Source: Muribaculaceae bacterium
GTDB lineage: Bacteria > Bacteroidota > Bacteroidia > Bacteroidales > Muribaculaceae
DNA: 44,056 bases
Reading direction: 5' to 3'
NCBI GenBank assembly: GCA_017962765.1
Contig: JAGCUP010000081.1
Location: 1-44,056, forward strand
Positions 41,636 through 44,056 of the stretch are shown here, piece after piece (the first letter of the stretch is position 1; each line of letters starts with the position of its first letter). Below the pieces are notes generated by a model. That model did no database searches, was not told the origin of the DNA, and saw nothing but the letters and a program-made list of their open reading frames with translations. Both the position numbers and the translations under genes were made by a program.

Positions 41636-42196
41636 TTATAGGTCATCCAAGCGGTTCGACTTGTTCTCGCTCTCGGCCGCCGAATCGAAATAATCAATGT
41701 GAAGATTGTAATACTTTTTTGAATGGGTAATGTAATCAGCGTCGGCTTCGCGGATGAACAGGTCGATGCGGCCTAAAGCGGTGTAAACCGAACTCGTTTT
41801 GAACCCCAAATCGTCGTTGACAGGTGTCGTGATGAACGCCTCTTCGCCATATTTCTCCTGGTACATCGCGTAGAACTCGTCGAAGAGTTGGTCAATCATC
41901 GCCTTGTCGTTGCGGTCAATCACCACTTTAGCGCGATATACCTTTTTTGATGTCTCGTCGTAGTAGATATAGATGGCCGACTTCTGTCCTGCAAAGTTGC
42001 CTTCGAAAGCCCTGGTGCCTTTCGATAAGTACTTCGAAAAATTGTCGTATTTCGCGCCCTTGGCGATGAGGCGGTTCTGGAACGTGTTGATGGTGATGCC
42101 CATCGGGATGCTCATGAATTTCATGTGCTCCTTGTTTTGCGCCACGGCGCCCAGCGCCACCAGCAGTGCCAACATGAAAACAGTAACTTTCTTCAT
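41636..42196 (-). CDS. Secreted protein of unknown function
   Basis: 186 residues from the ATG at 42196 (MKKVTVFMLALLVALGAVAQ), a signal peptide cleaved after about AVA|Q. The frame extends upstream to 42223, but that region is the promoter, so the shorter start is preferred. The mature part contains FMSIPMGITINTFQNRLIAKG and ends in a polar tail (ESENKSNRLDDL). I do not recognise a catalytic motif. It is cotranscribed with the downstream acyltransferase and probably periplasmic. Confidence 0.75.
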   Translation of the reverse strand: MKKVTVFMLALLVALGAVAQNKEHMKFMSIPMGITINTFQNRLIAKGAKYDNFSKYLSKGTRAFEGNFAGQKSAIYIYYDETSKKVYRAKVVIDRNDKAMIDQLFDEFYAMYQEKYGEEAFITTPVNDDLGFKTSSVYTALGRIDLFIREADADYITHSKKYYNLHIDYFDSAAESENKSNRLDDL

Positions 42197-42220
42197 AACC
42201 ATAATTTTTTTATTTTCCTG

Positions 42221-42251
42221 CAAAATTACTGCAAGTTGGTGGAATTACCAA
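42221..42251 (-). promoter_or_regulatory. Promoter for the secreted protein/acyltransferase pair
   Basis: On the minus strand the -33 TTG (42251-42249), a 20-nt spacer and the -7 TAATTTTG (42228-42221) are followed about 25 nt later by the ATG at 42196. The geometry is good. Confidence 0.7.
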
Positions 42252-42331
42252 CAGTTTTGCCTAATAACTTGCAGATAGCGAGCCGAATATTGCCATGGAG
42301 CGTGAATTGCGAAAACTTCCCTGACAATAAT

Positions 42332-42350
42332 CCGGCAATTTTTATGCCGG
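42332..42350 (-). terminator. Hairpin overlapping the lipoprotein stop codon
   Basis: CCGGCA (42332-42337) and TGCCGG (42345-42350) pair around a 7-nt A/T-rich loop. The TAA stop of the upstream lipoprotein gene lies within the hairpin loop. It probably ends the regulator-lipoprotein operon. Confidence 0.55.
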
Positions 42351-42917
42351 TATGACTTCCGCGTCAGAAAGCTCGATGCCTCCAAAAGAGAGTGTGGGGC
42401 GGTCGCTGGAGTAAATCTTGATGGCATAGGGCATGGCGGATTGGAATGGGAACCCATTTACAAGTCCTTTCACTTTGTAGTCCCTGCCTTCGTAAAATGT
42501 TGCAGCCTCTTCCCTTGTGGCTTTGACGCAGACCTGCACCTCTTGTCCGAGGTCTTTTTTGTCTGCTTCACTTTGATACATGAGTACGGCCACATAGTGG
42601 TTACCTTCCTGCGCAATGCCCTTCATTTTGAATGTGATTTCCTCTAACATGGGCATGTGCTTACCTTTGTACGAAAGGACGTATTTCGTGAGGTCTGCAG
42701 CAATATCTTCCTGTATAATTTTGTTGTTGATGTCGCCAGGGTGTAACGCAAAAATGGAGTCGCACACCTTTGTGATGATGAGCGAGCGCTGTGCGTTGAC
42801 TTCCTCAACGGCGACGGAAGTGCTGTCCTGGCTCGTGAGCTTTCTTTCCATTGAGCCGTTAGTGCAAGCCACCAGCATGGGCAGCAGCACCATGATAAAT
42901 GCTAATACCTTGTTCAT
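42342..42917 (-). CDS. Lipoprotein of unknown function
   Basis: 191 residues with a lipoprotein signal peptide: MNKVLAFIMVLLPMLVAC, lipobox LVAC at 15-18, lipidated C18. The mature part is polar, beginning TNGSMERKLTSQDST, with ALHPGDINNKIIQEDI and VAVLMYQSEADKK later; no domain is recognised. It starts 4 nt after the preceding gene, the third gene of the unit led by the HTH regulator. It could be a surface or periplasmic accessory protein. Confidence 0.75.
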   Translation of the reverse strand: MNKVLAFIMVLLPMLVACTNGSMERKLTSQDSTSVAVEEVNAQRSLIITKVCDSIFALHPGDINNKIIQEDIAADLTKYVLSYKGKHMPMLEEITFKMKGIAQEGNHYVAVLMYQSEADKKDLGQEVQVCVKATREEAATFYEGRDYKVKGLVNGFPFQSAMPYAIKIYSSDRPTLSFGGIELSDAEVIPA

Positions 42918-42921
42918 GTCA

Positions 42922-43302
42922 CTAACTGTTTATTTTTATATCTATAATGAGTTCATCTTCTTCTAAGTCTTCATCGTGATGGCTCTTGATAAGCAACTCT
43001 TTCCAAATGCGGGAGAAACATTTGACATCAACCATGAGATGATCTGAATGAGTGATAACACCTCTTCCCGCAATGTCTGGTCCGAGAATAGCGGTGCAAA
43101 ATGCTATGAAGTCATCAAGTTCCTTTGTTATTACCGGCACTTGCGAAATAAATCTGATAGTGGTGTTGTCATCACTTTTTATAACGGTCGCTAAAGCGAA
43201 AGAGCCAAACTCAATCTCGTCTAATACCACAAGTCCGGTTTCTTGTAGCAAATCGTCAAAGTCCACATGGAATAATGGACTTAATAATACTTTTAAGTCC
43301 AT
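42922..43302 (-). CDS. Small acidic protein of unknown function
   Basis: 126 residues from the ATG at 43302; the longer frame to 43377 would overlap the regulator. It begins MDLKVLLSPLFHVDFDDLL and ends in an acidic tail (HHDEDLEEDELIIDIK). No family is recognised. The 4-nt gaps to both neighbours make it the middle gene of a three-gene unit (HTH regulator, this gene, lipoprotein). Base composition is more AT-rich than the division genes. Confidence 0.65.
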   Translation of the reverse strand: MDLKVLLSPLFHVDFDDLLQETGLVVLDEIEFGSFALATVIKSDDNTTIRFISQVPVITKELDDFIAFCTAILGPDIAGRGVITHSDHLMVDVKCFSRIWKELLIKSHHDEDLEEDELIIDIKINS

Positions 43303-43306
43303 TGGG

Positions 43307-43630
43307 CTACTGATTTTGGAGTTGTTTGATTTTTTCTTGGAGGTTCTTGATGGTTTCCTGCTGGGTCGCAACGACATCGAGGAGGCCGTCTATGCGCCGT
43401 TCCTGGGCATTGTCAATCTCGCCCTTGAGCATAAAGCCCTCACCACGGAGAAGCCAGTTACAATCTACTTCGGGAAACTGTTGCGCCACAGCCATAAGGG
43501 TAGCGACATTCACTTTTTGGCCGTTCAGTTGACGCCATAGGTTCGCCTGTGTTGAACCTATTTTCTTCGCAAAAGCAGTTTGAGATAGACCGCTGTACTC
43601 AATAACTGCCAATAATCTTTCAGCTATCAT
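43307..43630 (-). CDS. Cro/CI-type HTH regulator with C-terminal coiled coil
   Basis: 107 residues. An XRE-type helix-turn-helix domain spans about 5-62: SQTAFAKKIGSTQANLWRQL holds the two DNA-binding helices, and the domain ends VDCNWLLRGEG, a common ending in Bacteroidales phage and mobile-element regulators. Residues 74-107 form a probable coiled coil (ATQQETIKNLQEKIKQLQNQ) for dimerisation; there is no S24 peptidase domain. It heads a three-gene unit and faces the truncated gene at 43831. It probably binds the half-sites in the spacer and represses one or both promoters there. Confidence 0.88.
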   Translation of the reverse strand: MIAERLLAVIEYSGLSQTAFAKKIGSTQANLWRQLNGQKVNVATLMAVAQQFPEVDCNWLLRGEGFMLKGEIDNAQERRIDGLLDVVATQQETIKNLQEKIKQLQNQ

Positions 43631-43705
43631 AAAACTGTTAAAAAATCTTTTACCAATACGGCAAAATGTTAATAAAAATTATAATATGCCACAATAATGC
43701 GTTTT

Positions 43706-43733
43706 CGTATTGCATATAATACAAATCCGTATT
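43706..43733. promoter_or_regulatory. Candidate operator half-sites
   Basis: CGTATT (43706-43711) and AATAC (43718-43722) form an inverted pair spaced 6 nt. CCGTATT (43727-43733) repeats the first half-site 22 nt on. A further inverted AATACGG lies at 43655-43661. They overlap the -33 and approach the -7 of the rightward promoter, as expected for repressor sites. Confidence 0.5.
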
Positions 43734-43740
43734 AACTTTG
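43710..43740 (+). promoter_or_regulatory. Rightward promoter for the truncated gene
   Basis: -33 TTG (43710-43712), a 20-nt spacer and -7 TAACTTTG (43733-43740). The predicted transcription start is near 43747, with a leader of about 84 nt to the ATG at 43831. Confidence 0.7.
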
Positions 43741-43761
43741 CACCATCAATCAATCACGGGA

Positions 43762-43791
43762 CAAAATTAATAAAAAGTTTTGAGACCGCAA
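43762..43791 (-). promoter_or_regulatory. Leftward promoter for the HTH regulator operon
   Basis: On the minus strand the -33 TTG (43791-43789), a 19-nt spacer and the -7 TAATTTTG (43769-43762) predict a start near 43755. The transcript would cross the rightward promoter, so the two promoters face each other. Confidence 0.65.
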
Positions 43792-43830
43792 ACGATTTTA
43801 ATTCAAAAGTTTAACAAAAAACAAACAACT

Positions 43831-44056
43831 ATGAGTAACGAAAACATCAACGAGGCACAGGTCGAGCAGACCGCCTCACAGGAAACCGAGAGTATCAACG
43901 AGGCAAAGGCTACCATCGAGAAGTACGCCACCCAGCACTCTGATGACTTTACCGAGGAGCAGGCACGTACTTATATGCAGGGAGTACTCCCGAATCTCGA
44001 TTACTGGAAGAATCACAGGGAACTTGAAGACGGCGGAAAATTTGAAGAATTCAAGA
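43831..44056 (+). CDS. Truncated acidic protein, divergent from the regulator
   Basis: The first 75 codons of a gene cut by the window edge. The start is ATG at 43831 after an A-rich leader. The product begins MSNENINEAQVEQTASQETE and is acidic and helical, with a short internal INEA repeat (also visible as a repeated ATCAACGAGGCA in the DNA). The following QHSDDFTEEQARTYMQG gives no recognised domain. In this position an early gene of a prophage or integrative element is plausible, but a chromosomal gene cannot be excluded. Confidence 0.6.
   Translation, partial: MSNENINEAQVEQTASQETESINEAKATIEKYATQHSDDFTEEQARTYMQGVLPNLDYWKNHRELEDGGKFEEFK

Noticed and set aside
43303-43377. Longer start for the small acidic protein
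   Set aside because: It would overlap the coiled-coil codons of the regulator and adds a basic Ser/Lys/Arg stretch that is the shadow of that gene. The ATG at 43302 fits the 4-nt spacing.
1-44056. tRNA, rRNA, CRISPR arrays and insertion sequences
   Set aside because: I scanned the spacers for tRNA arm patterns, regular repeat-spacer units and transposase frames and found none. The short repeats present are the heptads, modules and hairpins listed.

Overview
The window looks like chromosomal DNA from a member of the order Bacteroidales (Prevotella/Muribaculum-like; I cannot name the genus). The signs are: promoters matching the Bacteroidetes -7 consensus TAnnTTTG; a division cluster with a short FtsL-like protein and a PASTA-tailed FtsI; a DAP-type MurE; a putative type IX secretion tail on a large amylase; and high-GC coding DNA separated by AT-rich spacers. 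No rRNA, tRNA, CRISPR array or intact insertion sequence was recognised.

Region 1 (about 1-18.9 kb, all leftward) is the division and cell wall (dcw) cluster: rsmH, ftsL-like, ftsI, murE, mraY, murD, ftsW, murG, a polysaccharide deacetylase, murC, ftsQ, ftsA, ftsZ, then serS, rnpA, yidD and tatD. It covers cytoplasmic peptidoglycan precursor synthesis (MurC/D/E), the lipid steps (MraY, MurG), septal polymerisation (FtsW, FtsI) and the division scaffold (FtsZ, FtsA, FtsQ, FtsL). Three things are odd. mraZ is missing from the front. A NodB-type deacetylase sits between murG and murC. Several spacers carry 7-nt periodic arrays that begin at the stop codon of the gene before, and three spacers carry a related module just before the next start.

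Region 2 (19-25.4 kb) holds an AqpZ-like water channel, a secreted M28 peptidase, an uncharacterised membrane protein, nadA with a zinc-ribbon protein, and a protein with two LAB_N domains. Region 3 (25.4-30.8 kb, rightward) is a five-gene operon: two tandem duplicated acyltransferase-3 membrane proteins, a NatA/NatB-like ABC exporter, and a third acyltransferase. It may modify and export an envelope component. Region 4 (31-35 kb) is a 1283-residue secreted alpha-amylase with five CBM26-like repeats, bordered by two related palindromic hairpins. Region 5 (35.2-42.9 kb) holds a small membrane protein, a symporter-mutS-mtgA operon, a fourth acyltransferase with a secreted partner, and a lipoprotein.

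At the right edge (43-44 kb) a Cro/CI-type regulator faces a truncated gene across about 200 nt. That spacer holds two well-formed promoters pointing at each other and several CGTATT/AATACG half-sites. The layout resembles a phage-like or mobile-element switch, but most of the element, if there is one, lies outside the window.
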